Translations under genes and position numbers: made by a program
Part shown: positions 49,960 to 63,200 of the stretch, piece after piece
How the letters are laid out: every line of letters starts with the position of its first letter
How positions within the stretch are numbered: the first letter of the stretch is position 1
The notes under the pieces: model-generated
What the model was told of the DNA's origin: nothing
What the model saw: the letters and a program-made list of their open reading frames with translations, nothing else
Databases searched by the model: none
NCBI GenBank assembly: GCA_964057225.1
Contig: OZ059900.1
Coordinates: 24,877,638 to 24,941,637 of the forward strand
Direction: 5' to 3'
Source: Auanema rhodensis
Taxonomy: Eukaryota; Nematoda; Chromadorea; Rhabditida; Rhabditidae
Length of the DNA: 64,000 bases

Positions 49960-52900
49960 GTATGTAACACGCTGAAATTCGTTGCATTTGACGACTCATA
50001 TGAACAAAAATCGATTTAATCAATATTAGCCATAAGGGGCGTGCCCTCAGAATATGCTAATTTCCTTAATTTTCTAACCCCTGTTTTTTTGTCGTGAAAG
50101 TGGAACTAGACGTTGTACGAACAATTTTGAGCTAGGTTTCATTGACATTGCATGAGTTTGAACACATGAAATCGTAAGTCAAAACCTTGTTTACAGCGAA
50201 ATTTCCAAAAACTGGTTTTCCAGCATAATAAAATATTTCTCATGGGAAATACTACGTTTTTGTATTTTTCTAGTGTTCAGCATGTGAAATGCTTCATTTT
50301 AGTATGTAACACGCTGAAATTCGTTGCATTTGACGACTCATATGAACAAAAATCGATTTAATCAATATTAGCCATAAGGGGCGTGCCCTCAGAATATGCT
50401 AATTCCCTTAATTTTCTAACCCCTGTTTTTTTGTCGTGAAAGTGGAACTAGACGTTGTACGAACAATTTTGAGCTAGGTTTTATTGACATTGCATGAGTT
50501 TGAACACATGAAATCGTAAGTCAAAACCTTATTTACAGCGAAATTTCCAAAAACTGGTTTTCCAGCATAATAAAATATTTCTCATGGGAAATACTTTGTT
50601 TTTGTATTTTTCTAGTGTTCAGCATGTGAAATGGTTCATTTTAGTGTATGTAACACGCTGAAATTCGTTGCATTTGACGACTCATATGAACAAAAATCGA
50701 TTTAATCAATATTAGCCATAAGGGGCGTGCCCTCAGAATATGCTAATTTCCTTAATTTTTTAACCCCTGTTTTTTTGTCGTGAAAGTGGAACTAGACGTT
50801 GTACGAACAATTTTGAGCTAGGTTTCATTGACATTGCATGAGTTTGAACACATGAAATCGTAAGTCAAAACCTTGTTTACAGCGAAATTTCCAAAAACTG
50901 GTTTTCCAGCATAATAAAATATTTCTCATGGGAAATACTGTGTTTTTGTATTTTTCCAGTGTTCAGCATGTAAAATGCTTCATTTTAGTATGTAACACGC
51001 TGAAATTCGTTGCATTTGACGACTCATATGAACAAAAATCGATTTAATCAATATTAGCCATAAGGGGCGTGCCCTCAGAATATGCTAATTTCCTTAATTT
51101 TCTAACCCCTGTTTTTTGTCGTGAAAGTGGAACTAGACGTTGTACAAACAATTTTGAGCTAGGTTTTATTGACATTGCATGAGTTTGAACACATGAAATC
51201 GTAAGTCAAAACCTTGTTTAGAGCGAAATTTCCAAAAACTGGTTTTCCAGCATAATAAAATATTTCTCATGGGAAATACTGTGTTTTTGTATTTTTCTAG
51301 TGTTCAGCATGTAAAATTCTTCATTTAAGTATGTAACACGCTGAAATTCGTTGCATTTGACGACTCATATGAACAAAAATCGATTTAATCAATATTAGCC
51401 ATAAGGGGCGTGCCCTCAGAATATGCTAATTTCCTTAATTTTTTGACCACTGTTTTTTTGTCGTGAAAGTGGAACTAGACGTTGTACGAACAATTTTGAG
51501 CTAGGTTTCATTGACATTGCATGAGTTTGAACACATGAAATCGTAAGTCAAAATCTTGTTTACAGCGAAATTTCCAAAAACTGGTTTTCCAGCATAATAA
51601 AATATTTCTCATGGGAAATACTTTGTTTTTGTATTTTTCTAGTGTTCAGCATGTGAAATGGTTCATTTTAGTGTATGTAACACGCTGAAATTCGTTGCAT
51701 TTGACGACTCATATGAACAAAAATCGATTTAATCAATATTAGCCATAAGGGGCGTGCCCTCAGAATATGCTAATTTCCTTAATTTTTTAACCCCTGTTTT
51801 TTTGTCGTGAAAGTGGAACTAGACGTTGTACGAACAATTTTGAGCTAGGTTTCATTGACATTGCATGAGTTTGAACACATGAAATCGTAAGTCAAAACCT
51901 TGTTTACAGCGAAATTTCCAAAAACTGGTTTTCCAGCATAATAAAATATTTCTCATGGGAAATACTGTGTTTTTGTATTTTTCTAGTGTTCAGCATGTAA
52001 AATGCTTCATTTTAGTATGTAACACGCTGAAATTCGTTGCATTTGACGACTCATATGAACAAAAATCGATTTAATCAATATTAGCCATAAGGGGCGTGCC
52101 CTCAGAATATGCTAATTTCCTTAATTTTCTAACCCCTGTTTTTTGTCGTGAAAGTGGAACTAGACGTTGTACAAACAATTTTGAGCTAGGTTTTATTGAC
52201 ATTGCATGAGTTTGAACACATGAAATCGTAAGTCAAAACCTTGTTTAGAGCGAAATTTCCAAAAACTGGTTTTCCAGCATAATAAAATATTTCTCATGGG
52301 AAATACTGTGTTTTTGTATTTTTCTAGTGTTCAGCATGTAAAATGCTTCATTTTAGTATGTAACACGCTGAAATTCGTTGCATTTGACGACTCATATGAA
52401 CAAAAATCGATTTAATCAATATTAGCCATAAGGGGCGTGCCCTCAGAATATGCTAATTTCCTTAATTTTCTAACCCCTGTTTTTTTTGTCGTGAAAGTGG
52501 AACTAGACGTTGTACGAACAATTTTGAGCTAGGTTTCATTGACATTGCATGAGTTTGAACACATGAAATCGTAAGTCAAAACCTTGTTTACAGCGAAATT
52601 TCCAAAAACTGGTTTTCCAGCATAATAAAATATTTCTCATGGGAAATACTGTGTTTTTGTATTTTTCTAGTGTTCAGCATGTAAAATGCTTCATTTTAGT
52701 ATGTAACACGCTGAAATTCGTTGCATTTGACTACTCATATGAACAAAAATCGATTTAATCAATATTAGCCATAAGGGGCGTGCCCTCAGAATATGCTAAT
52801 TTCCTTAATTTTCTAACCCCTGTTTTTTTGTCGTGAAAGTGGAACTAGACGTTGTACGAACAATTTTTAGCTAGGTTTCATTGACATTGCATGAGTTTGA

Positions 52901-53724
52901 ACACATGAAATCGTAAGTCAAAACCTTGCTTACAGCGAAATTTCCAAAAACTGGTTTTCCAGCATAATAAAATATTTCTCATGGGAAATACTGTGTTTTT
53001 GTATTTTTCTAGTGTTCAGCATGTAAAATACTTCATTTAAGTATGTAACACGCTGAAATTCGTTGGATTTGACGACTCATATGAACAAAAATCGATTTAA
53101 TCAATATTAGCCATAAGGGGCGTGCCCTCAGAATATGCTAATTTCCTTAATTTTTTGACCACTGTTTTTTTGTCGTGAAAGTGGAACTAGACGTTGTACG
53201 AACAATTTTGAGCTAGGTTTCATTGACATTGCATGAGTTTGAACACATGAAATCGTAAGTCAAAATCTTGTTTACAGCGAAATTTCCAAAAACTGGTTTT
53301 CCAGCATAATAAAATATTTCTCATGGGAAATACTGTGTTTTTGTATTTTTCTAGTGTTCAGCATGTAAAATGCTTCATTTTAGTATGTAACACGCTGAAA
53401 TTCGTTGCATTTGACGACTCATATGAACAAAAATCGATTTAATCAATATTAGCCATAAGGGGCGTGCCCTCAGAATATGCTAATTTCCTTAATATTCTAA
53501 CCCCTGTTTTTTTGTCGTGAAAGTGGAACTAGACGTTGTACGAACAATTTTGAGCTAGGTTTCATTGACATTGCATGAGTTTGAACACATGAAATCGTAA
53601 GTCAAAACCTTGTTTAGAGCGAAATTTCCAAAAACTGGTTTTCCAGCATAATAAAATATTTCTCATGGGAAATACTGTGTTTTTGTATTTTTCTAGTGTT
53701 CAGCATGTAAAATGATTCATTTTA
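49960..53724 (+). repeat. 11-monomer repeat, copy 1 (3,765 bp)
   Basis: Monomers start at 49960, 50302, 50646, 50988, 51329, 51673, 52015, 52356, 52699, 53041 and 53383. The first seven recur 3,765 bp downstream. Marks: L with 'catgtgaaatgc' (49960); C with C181T and G traits and 'catgtgaaatgg' (50302); C115T without C121A (50646, 51673); J (50988, 52015); I with C226T (51329, 53041); eight-T tract (52356); 'gactactc' with 'aatttttagc' and 'ccttgctta' (52699). The unit at 53383 is mosaic, with T112A at its 5' end and C235G and C333A at its 3' end. Confidence 0.88.
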
Positions 53725-56120
53725 GTATGTAACACGCTGAAATTCGTTGCATTTGACGACTCATATGAACAAAAATCGATTTAATCAATATTAGCCATAA
53801 GGGGCGTGCCCTCAGAATATGCTAATTTCCTTAATTTTCTAACCCCTGTTTTTTTGTCGTGAAAGTGGAACTAGACGTTGTACGAACAATTTTGAGCTAG
53901 GTTTCATTGACATTGCATGAGTTTGAACACATGAAATCGTAAGTCAAAACCTTGTTTACAGCGAAATTTCCAAAAACTGGTTTTCCAGCATAATAAAATA
54001 TTTCTCATGGGAAATACTACGTTTTTGTATTTTTCTAGTGTTCAGCATGTAAAATGCTTCATTTTAGTATGTAACACGCTGAAATTCGTTGCATTTGACG
54101 ACTCATATGAACAAAAATCGATTTAATCAATATTAGCCATAAGGGGCGTGCCCTCAGAATATGCTAATTCCCTTAATTTTCTAACCCCTGTTTTTTTGTC
54201 GTGAAAGTGGAACTAGACGTTGTACGAACAATTTTGAGCTAGGTTTTATTGACATTGCATGAGTTTGAACACATGAAATCGTAAGTCAAAACCTTATTTA
54301 CAGCGAAATTTCCAAAAACTGGTTTTCCAGCATAATAAAATATTTCTCATGGGAAATACTTTGTTTTTGTATTTTTCTAGTGTTCAGCATGTGAAATGGT
54401 TCATTTTAGTGTATGTAACACGCTGAAATTCGTTGCATTTGACGACTCATATGAACAAAAATCGATTTAATCAATATTAGCCATAAGGGGCGTGCCCTCA
54501 GAATATGCTAATTTCCTTAATTTTTTAACCCCTGTTTTTTTGTCGTGAAAGTGGAACTAGACGTTGTACGAACAATTTTGAGCTAGGTTTCATTGACATT
54601 GCATGAGTTTGAACACATGAAATCGTAAGTCAAAACCTTGTTTACAGCGAAATTTCCAAAAACTGGTTTTCCAGCATAATAAAATATTTCTCATGGGAAA
54701 TACTGTGTTTTTGTATTTTTCTAGTGTTCAGCATGTAAAATGCTTCATTTTAGTATGTAACACGCTGAAATTCGTTGCATTTGACGACTCATATGAACAA
54801 AAATCGATTTAATCAATATTAGCCATAAGGGGCGTGCCCTCAGAATATGCTAATTTCCTTAATTTTCTAACCCCTGTTTTTTGTCGTGAAAGTGGAACTA
54901 GACGTTGTACAAACAATTTTGAGCTAGGTTTTATTGACATTGCATGAGTTTGAACACATGAAATCGTAAGTCAAAACCTTGTTTAGAGCGAAATTTCCAA
55001 AAACTGGTTTTCCAGCATAATAAAATATTTCTCATGGGAAATACTGTGTTTTTGTATTTTTCTAGTGTTCAGCATGTAAAATACTTCATTTAAGTATGTA
55101 ACACGCTGAAATTCGTTGCATTTGACGACTCATATGAACAAAAATCGATTTAATCAATATTAGCCATAAGGGGCGTGCCCTCAGAATATGCTAATTTCCT
55201 TAATTTTTTGACCACTGTTTTTTTGTCGTGAAAGTGGAACTAGACGTTGTACGAACAATTTTGAGCTAGGTTTCATTGACATTGCATGAGTTTGAACACA
55301 TGAAATCGTAAGTCAAAATCTTGTTTACAGCGAAATTTCCAAAAACTGGTTTTCCAGCATAATAAAATATTTCTCATGGGAAATACTTTGTTTTTGTATT
55401 TTTCTAGTGTTCAGCATGTGAAATGGTTCATTTTAGTGTATGTAACACGCTGAAATTCGTTGCATTTGACGACTCATATGAACAAAAATCGATTTAATCA
55501 ATATTAGCCATAAGGGGCGTGCCCTCAGAATATGCTAATTTCCTTAATTTTTTAACCCCTGTTTTTTTGTCGTGAAAGTGGAACTAGACGTTGTACGAAC
55601 AATTTTGAGCTAGGTTTCATTGACATTGCATGAGTTTGAACACATGAAATCGTAAGTCAAAACCTTGTTTACAGCGAAATTTCCAAAAACTGGTTTTCCA
55701 GCATAATAAAATATTTCTCATGGGAAATACTGTGTTTTTGTATTTTTCTAGTGTTCAGCATGTAAAATGCTTCATTTTAGTATGTAACACGCTGAAATTC
55801 GTTGCATTTGACGACTCATATGAACAAAAATCGATTTAATCAATATTAGCCATAAGGGGCGTGCCCTCAGAATATGCTAATTTCCTTAATTTTCTAACCC
55901 CTGTTTTTTGTCGTGAAAGTGGAACTAGACGTTGTACAAACAATTTTGAGCTAGGTTTTATTGACATTGCATGAGTTTGAACACATGAAATCGTAAGTCA
56001 AAACCTTGTTTAGAGCGAAATTTCCAAAAACTGGTTTTCCAGCATAATAAAATATTTCTCATGGGAAATACTGTGTTTTTGTATTTTTCTAGTGTTCAGC
56101 ATGTAAAATACTTCATTTAA
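53725..56120 (+). repeat. 11-monomer repeat, copy 2 (first seven monomers)
   Basis: Monomers start at 53725, 54067, 54411, 54753, 55094, 55438 and 55780, matching 49960-52355 at a constant 3,765-bp offset. The shared 'catgtgaaatgg' spelling in C and I units supports common descent. The last three (I, C115T, J) form a 1,027-bp trimer repeated again immediately downstream. Confidence 0.88.
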
Positions 56121-57147
56121 GTATGTAACACGCTGAAATTCGTTGCATTTGACGACTCATATGAACAAAAATCGATTTAATCAATATTAGCCATAAGGGG
56201 CGTGCCCTCAGAATATGCTAATTTCCTTAATTTTTTGACCACTGTTTTTTTGTCGTGAAAGTGGAACTAGACGTTGTACGAACAATTTTGAGCTAGGTTT
56301 CATTGACATTGCATGAGTTTGAACACATGAAATCGTAAGTCAAAATCTTGTTTACAGCGAAATTTCCAAAAACTGGTTTTCCAGCATAATAAAATATTTC
56401 TCATGGGAAATACTTTGTTTTTGTATTTTTCTAGTGTTCAGCATGTGAAATGGTTCATTTTAGTGTATGTAACACGCTGAAATTCGTTGCATTTGACGAC
56501 TCATATGAACAAAAATCGATTTAATCAATATTAGCCATAAGGGGCGTGCCCTCAGAATATGCTAATTTCCTTAATTTTTTAACCCCTGTTTTTTTGTCGT
56601 GAAAGTGGAACTAGACGTTGTACGAACAATTTTGAGCTAGGTTTCATTGACATTGCATGAGTTTGAACACATGAAATCGTAAGTCAAAACCTTGTTTACA
56701 GCGAAATTTCCAAAAACTGGTTTTCCAGCATAATAAAATATTTCTCATGGGAAATACTGTGTTTTTGTATTTTTCTAGTGTTCAGCATGTAAAATGCTTC
56801 ATTTTAGTATGTAACACGCTGAAATTCGTTGCATTTGACGACTCATATGAACAAAAATCGATTTAATCAATATTAGCCATAAGGGGCGTGCCCTCAGAAT
56901 ATGCTAATTTCCTTAATTTTCTAACCCCTGTTTTTTGTCGTGAAAGTGGAACTAGACGTTGTACAAACAATTTTGAGCTAGGTTTTATTGACATTGCATG
57001 AGTTTGAACACATGAAATCGTAAGTCAAAACCTTGTTTAGAGCGAAATTTCCAAAAACTGGTTTTCCAGCATAATAAAATATTTCTCATGGGAAATACTG
57101 TGTTTTTGTATTTTTCTAGTGTTCAGCATGTAAAATGCTTCATTTTA
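55094..57147 (+). repeat. Trimer tandem repeat, two adjacent copies (1,027 bp each)
   Basis: Units I (344 bp), C115T-only (342 bp) and J (341 bp) at 55094, 55438 and 55780 are repeated at 56121, 56465 and 56807. A third copy stands alone at 51329-52355. The first copy ends in acttcatttaag; the second and the 51329 copy end in gcttcattttag. That difference shows where the exchange joined different downstream neighbours. Confidence 0.88.
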
Positions 57148-58174
57148 GTATGTAACACGCTGAAATTCGTTGCATTTGACGACTCATATGAACAAAAATC
57201 GATTTAATCAATATTAGCCATAAGGGGCGTGCCCTCAGAATATGCTAATTTCCTTAATTTTCTAACCCCTGTTTTTTTTGTCGTGAAAGTGGAACTAGAC
57301 GTTGTACGAACAATTTTGAGCTAGGTTTCATTGACATTGCATGAGTTTGAACACATGAAATCGTAAGTCAAAACCTTGTTTACAGCGAAATTTCCAAAAA
57401 CTGGTTTTCCAGCATAATAAAATATTTCTCATGGGAAATACTGTGTTTTTGTATTTTTCTAGTGTTCAGCATGTAAAATGCTTCATTTTAGTATGTAACA
57501 CGCTGAAATTCGTTGCATTTGACTACTCATATGAACAAAAATCGATTTAATCAATATTAGCCATAAGGGGCGTGCCCTCAGAATATGCTAATTTCCTTAA
57601 TTTTCTAACCCCTGTTTTTTTGTCGTGAAAGTGGAACTAGACGTTGTACGAACAATTTTTAGCTAGGTTTCATTGACATTGCATGAGTTTGAACACATGA
57701 AATCGTAAGTCAAAACCTTGCTTACAGCGAAATTTCCAAAAACTGGTTTTCCAGCATAATAAAATATTTCTCATGGGAAATACTGTGTTTTTGTATTTTT
57801 CTAGTGTTCAGCATGTAAAATACTTCATTTAAGTATGTAACACGCTGAAATTCGTTGCATTTGACGACTCATATGAACAAAAATCGATTTAATCAATATT
57901 AGCCATAAGGGGCGTGCCCTCAGAATATGCTAATTTCCTTAATTTTTTGACCACTGTTTTTTTGTCGTGAAAGTGGAACTAGACGTTGTACGAACAATTT
58001 TGAGCTAGGTTTCATTGACATTGCATGAGTTTGAACACATGAAATCGTAAGTCAAAATCTTGTTTACAGCGAAATTTCCAAAAACTGGTTTTCCAGCATA
58101 ATAAAATATTTCTCATGGGAAATACTGTGTTTTTGTATTTTTCTAGTGTTCAGCATGTAAAATGCTTCATTTTA
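56121..58174 (+). repeat. Six monomers repeating 51329-53382 (14-monomer offset)
   Basis: Monomers start at 56121, 56465, 56807, 57148, 57491 and 57833. They match 51329, 51673, 52015, 52356, 52699 and 53041 at a 4,792-bp offset, including the eight-T unit (57148) and the 'gactactc'/'tttttagc'/'ccttgctta' unit (57491). The 53041 copy has 'cgttggattt' where this copy has 'cgttgcattt'. The first three also continue the trimer that starts at 55094. Confidence 0.88.
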
Positions 58175-60225
58175 GTATGTAACACGCTGAAATTCGTTGC
58201 ATTTGACGACTCATATGAACAAAAATCGATTTAATCAATATTAGCCATAAGGGGCGTGCCCTCAGAATATGCTAATTTCCTTAATATTCTAACCCCTGTT
58301 TTTTTGTCGTGAAAGTGGAACTAGACGTTGTACAAACAATTTTGAGCTAGGTTTCATTGACATTGCATGAGTTTGAACATATGAAATCGTAAGTCAAAAC
58401 CTTGTTTACAGCGAAATTTCCAAAAACTGGTTTTCCAGCATAATAAAATATTTCTCATGGGAAATACTGTGTTTTCGTATTTTTTTAGTGTTCAGCATGT
58501 AAAATGCTTCATTTTAGTATGTAACACGCTGAAATTCGTTGCATTTGACGACTCATATGAACAAAAATCGATTTAATCAATATTAGCCATAAGGGGCGTG
58601 CCCTCAGAATATGCTAATTTCCTTAATTTTCTAACCCCTGTTTTTTGTCGTGAAAGTGGAACTAGACGTTGTAGGAACAATTTTGAGCTAGGTTTCATTG
58701 ACATTGCATGAGTTTGAACACATGAAATCGTAAGTCAAAACCTTGTTTACAGCGAAATTTCCAAAAACTGGTTTTCCAGCATAATAAAATATTTCTCTTG
58801 GGAAATACTGTGTTTTTGTATTTTTCTAGTGTTCAGCATGTAAAATACTTCATTTAAGTATGTAACACGCTGAAATTCGTTGCATTTGACGACTCATATG
58901 AACAAAAATCGATTTAATCAATATTAGCCATAAGGGGCGTGCCCTCAGAATATGCTAATTCCCTTAATTTTCTAACCCCTGTTTTTTTGTCGTGAAAGTG
59001 GAACTAGACGTTGTACGAACAATTTTGAGCTAGGTTTCATTGACATTGCATGAGTTTGAACACATGAAATCGTAAGTCAAAACCTTATTTACAGCGAAAT
59101 TTCCAAAAACTGGTTTTCCAGCATAATAAAATATTTCTCATGGGAAATACTTTGTTTTTGTATTTTTCTAGTGTTCAGCATGTAAAATGCTTCATTTTAG
59201 TATGTAACACGCTGAAATTCGTTGCATTTGACGACTCATATGAACAAAAATCGATTTAATCAATATTAGCCATAAGGGGCGTGCCCTCAGAATATGCTAA
59301 TTTCCTTAATTTTTTAACCACTGTTTTTTTGTCGTGAAAGTGGAACTAGACGTTGTACGAACAATTTTGAGCTAGGTTTCATTGACATTGCATGAGTTTG
59401 AACACATGAAATCGTAAGTCAAAACCTTGTTTACAGCGAAATTTCCAAAAACTGGTTTTCCAGCATAATAAAATATTTCTCATGGGAAATACTGTGTTTT
59501 TGTATTTTTCTAGTGTTCAGCATGTAAAATGTTTCATTTTAGTATGTAACACGCTGAAATTCGTTGCATTTGACGACTCATATGAACAGAAATCGATTTA
59601 ATCAATATTAGCCATAAGGGGCGTGCCCTCAGAATATGCTAATTTTCTAAATTTTCTAACCCCTGTTTTTTTGTCGTGAAAGTGGAACTAGACGTTGTAC
59701 AAACAATTTTGAGCTAGGTTTCATTGACATTGCATGAGTTTGAACACATGAAATCGTAAGTCAAAACCTTGTTTACAGCGAAATTTCCAAAAACTGGTTT
59801 TCCAGCATAATAAAATATTTCTCATGGGAAATACTGTGTTTTTGTATTTTTCTAGTGTTCAGCATGTAAAATACTTCATTTAAGTATGTAACACGCTGAA
59901 ATTCGTTGCATTTGACGACTCATATGAACAGAAATCGATTTAATCAATATTAGCCATAAGGGGCGTGCCCTCAGAATATGCTAATTTCCTAAATTTTCTA
60001 ACCCCTGTTTTTTTGTCGTGAAAGTGGAACTAGACGTTGTACAAACAATTTTGAGCTAGGTTTCATTGACATTGCATGAGTTTGAACACATGAAATCGTA
60101 AGTCAAAACCTTGTTTACAGCGAAATTTCCAAAAACTGGTTTTCCAGCATAATAAAATATTTCTCATGGGAAATACTGTGTTTTTGTATTTTTCTAGTGT
60201 TCAGCATGTAAAATACTTCATTTAA
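58175..60225 (+). repeat. Six-monomer block, copy 2 (of 26349)
   Basis: Monomers start at 58175, 58517, 58858, 59200, 59542 and 59884. They repeat 26349-28399 in order and length at a constant 31,826-bp offset, including the unusual 'aacagaaatcg' pair and the gtttcattttag junction. A private change is 'gttttcgtat' in the first unit. Confidence 0.9.
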
Positions 60226-63200
60226 GTATGTAACACGCTGAAATTCGTTGCATTTGACGACTCATATGAACAAAAATCGATTTAATCAATATTAGCCATA
60301 AAGGGCGTGCCCTCAGAATATGCTAATTTCCTTAATATTCTAACCCCTGTTTTTTTGTCGTGAAAGTGGAACTAGACGTTGTACAAACAATTTTGAGCTA
60401 AGTTTCATTGACATTGCATGAGTTTGAACATATGAAATCGTAAGTCAAAACCTTGTTTACAGCGAAATTTCCAAAAACTGGTTTTCCAGCATAATAAAAT
60501 ATTTCTCATGGGAAATACTGTGTTTTTGTATTTTTTTAGTGTTCAGCATGTAAAATGCTTCATTTTAGTATGTAACACGCTGAAATTCGTTGCATTTGAC
60601 GACTCATATGAACAAAAATCGATTTAATCAATATTAGCCATAAGGGGCGTGCCCTCAGAATATGCTAATTTCCTTAATTTTTTAACCACTGTTTTTTTGT
60701 CGTGAAAGTGGAACTAGACGTTGTACGAACAATTTTGAGCTAGGTTTCATTGACATTGCATGAGTTTGAACACATGAAATCGTAAGTCAAAACCTTGTTT
60801 ACAGCGAAATTTCCAAAAACTGGTTTTCCAGCATAATAAAATATTTCTCATGGGAAATACTTTGTTTTTGTATTTTTCTAGTGTTCAGCATGTAAAATGC
60901 TTCATTTTAGTATGTAACACGCTGAAATTCGTTGCATTTGACGACTCATATGAACAAAAATCGATTTAATCAATATTAGCCATAAGGGGCGTGCCCTCAG
61001 AATATGCTAATTTCCTTAATTTTTTAACCACTGTTTTTTTATCGTGAAAGTGGAACTAGACGTTGTACGAACAATTTTGAGCTAGGTTTCATTGACATTG
61101 CATGAGTTTGAACACATGAAATCGTAAGTCAAAACCTTGTTTACAGCGAAATTTCCAAAAACTGGTTTTCCAGCATAATAAAATATTTCTCATGGGAAAT
61201 ACTGTGTTTTTGTATTTTTTTAGTAATCAGCATGTAAAATGCTTCATTTTAGTATGTAACACGCTGAAATTCGTTGCATTTGACGACTCATATGAACAAA
61301 AATCGATTTAATCAATATTAGCCATAAGGGGCGTGCCCTCAGAATATGCTAATTTCCTTAATTTTCTAACCCCTGTTTTTTGTCGTGAAAGTGGAACTAG
61401 ACGTTGTAGGAACAATTTTGAGCTAGTTTTCATTGACATTGCATGAGTTTGAACACATGAAATCGTAAGTCAAAACCTTGTTTACAGCGAAATTTCCAAA
61501 AACTGGTTTTCCAGCATAATAAAATATTTCTCTTGGGAAATACTGTGTTTTTGTATTTTTCTAGTGTTCAGCATGTAAAATACGTCATTTAAGTATGTAA
61601 CACGCTGAAATTCGTTGCATTTGACGACTCATATGAACAAAAATCGATTTAATCAATATTAGCCATAAGGGGCGTGCCCTCAGAATATGCTAATTCCCTT
61701 AATTTTCTAACCCCTGTTTTTTTGTCGTGAAAGTGGAACTAGACGTTGTACAAACAATTTTGAGCTAAGTTTCATTGACATTGCATGAGTTTGAACATAT
61801 GAAATCGTAAGTCAAAACCTTGTTTACAGCGAAATTTCCAAAAACTGGTTTTCCAGCATAATAAAATATTTCTCATGGGAAATACTGTGTTTTTGTATTT
61901 TTTTAGTGTTCAGCATGTAAAATGCTTCATTTTAGTATGTAACACGCTGAAATTCGTTGCATTTGACGACTCATATGAACAAAAATCGATTTAATCAATA
62001 TTAGCCATAAGGGGCGTGCCCTCAGAATATGCTAATTTCCTTAATTTTTTAACCACTGTTTTTTTGTCGTGAAAGTGGAACTAGACGTTGTACGAACAAT
62101 TTTGAGCTAGGTTTCATTGACATTGCATGAGTTTGAACACATGAAATCGTAAGTCAAAACCTTGTTTACAGCGAAATTTCCAAAAACTGGTTTTCCAGCA
62201 TAATAAAATATTTCTCTTGGGAAATACTGTGTTTTTGTATTTTTCTAGTGTTCAGCATGTAAAATACTTCATTTAAGTATGTAACACGCTGAAATTCGTT
62301 GCATTTGACGACTCATATGAACAAAAATCGATTTAATCAATATTAGCCATAAGGGGCGTGCCCTCAGAATATGCTAATTCCCTTAATTTTCTAACCCCTG
62401 TTTTTTTGTCGTGAAAGTGGAACTAGACGTTGTACGAACAATTTTGAGCTGGGTTTCATTGACATTGCATGAGTTTGAACACATGAAATCGTAAGTCAAA
62501 ACCTTATTTACAGCGAAATTTCCAAAAACTGGTTTTCCAGCATAATAAAATATTTCTCATGGGAAATACTTTGTTTTTGTATTTTTCTAGTGTTCAGCAT
62601 GTAAAATGCTTCATTTTAGTATGTAACACGCTGAAATTCGTTGCATTTGACGACTCATATGAACAAAAATCGATTTAATCAATATTAGCCATAAGGGGCG
62701 TGCCCTCAGAATATGCTAATTTCCTTAATTTTTTAACCGCTGCTTTTTTGTCGTGAAAGTGGAACTAGACGTTGTACGAACAATTTTGAGCTAGGTTTCA
62801 TTGACATTGCATGAGTTTGAACACATGAAATCGTAAGTCAAAACCTTGTTTACAGCGAAATTTCCAAAAACTGGTTTTCCAGCATAATAAAATATTTCTC
62901 ATGGGAAATACTGTGTTTTTGTATTTTTCTAGTGTTCAGCATGTAAAATACTTCATTTAAGTATGTAACACGCTGAAATTCGTTGCATTTGACGACTCAT
63001 ATGAACAAAAATCGATTTAATCAATATTAGCCATAAAGGGCGTGCCCTCAGAATATGCTAATTTCCTTAATATTCTAACCCCTGTTTTTTTGTCGTGAAA
63101 GTGGAACTAGACGTTGTACAAACAATTTTGAGCTAAGTTTCATTGACATTGCATGAGTTTGAACATATGAAATCGTAAGTCAAAACCTTGTTTACAGCGA

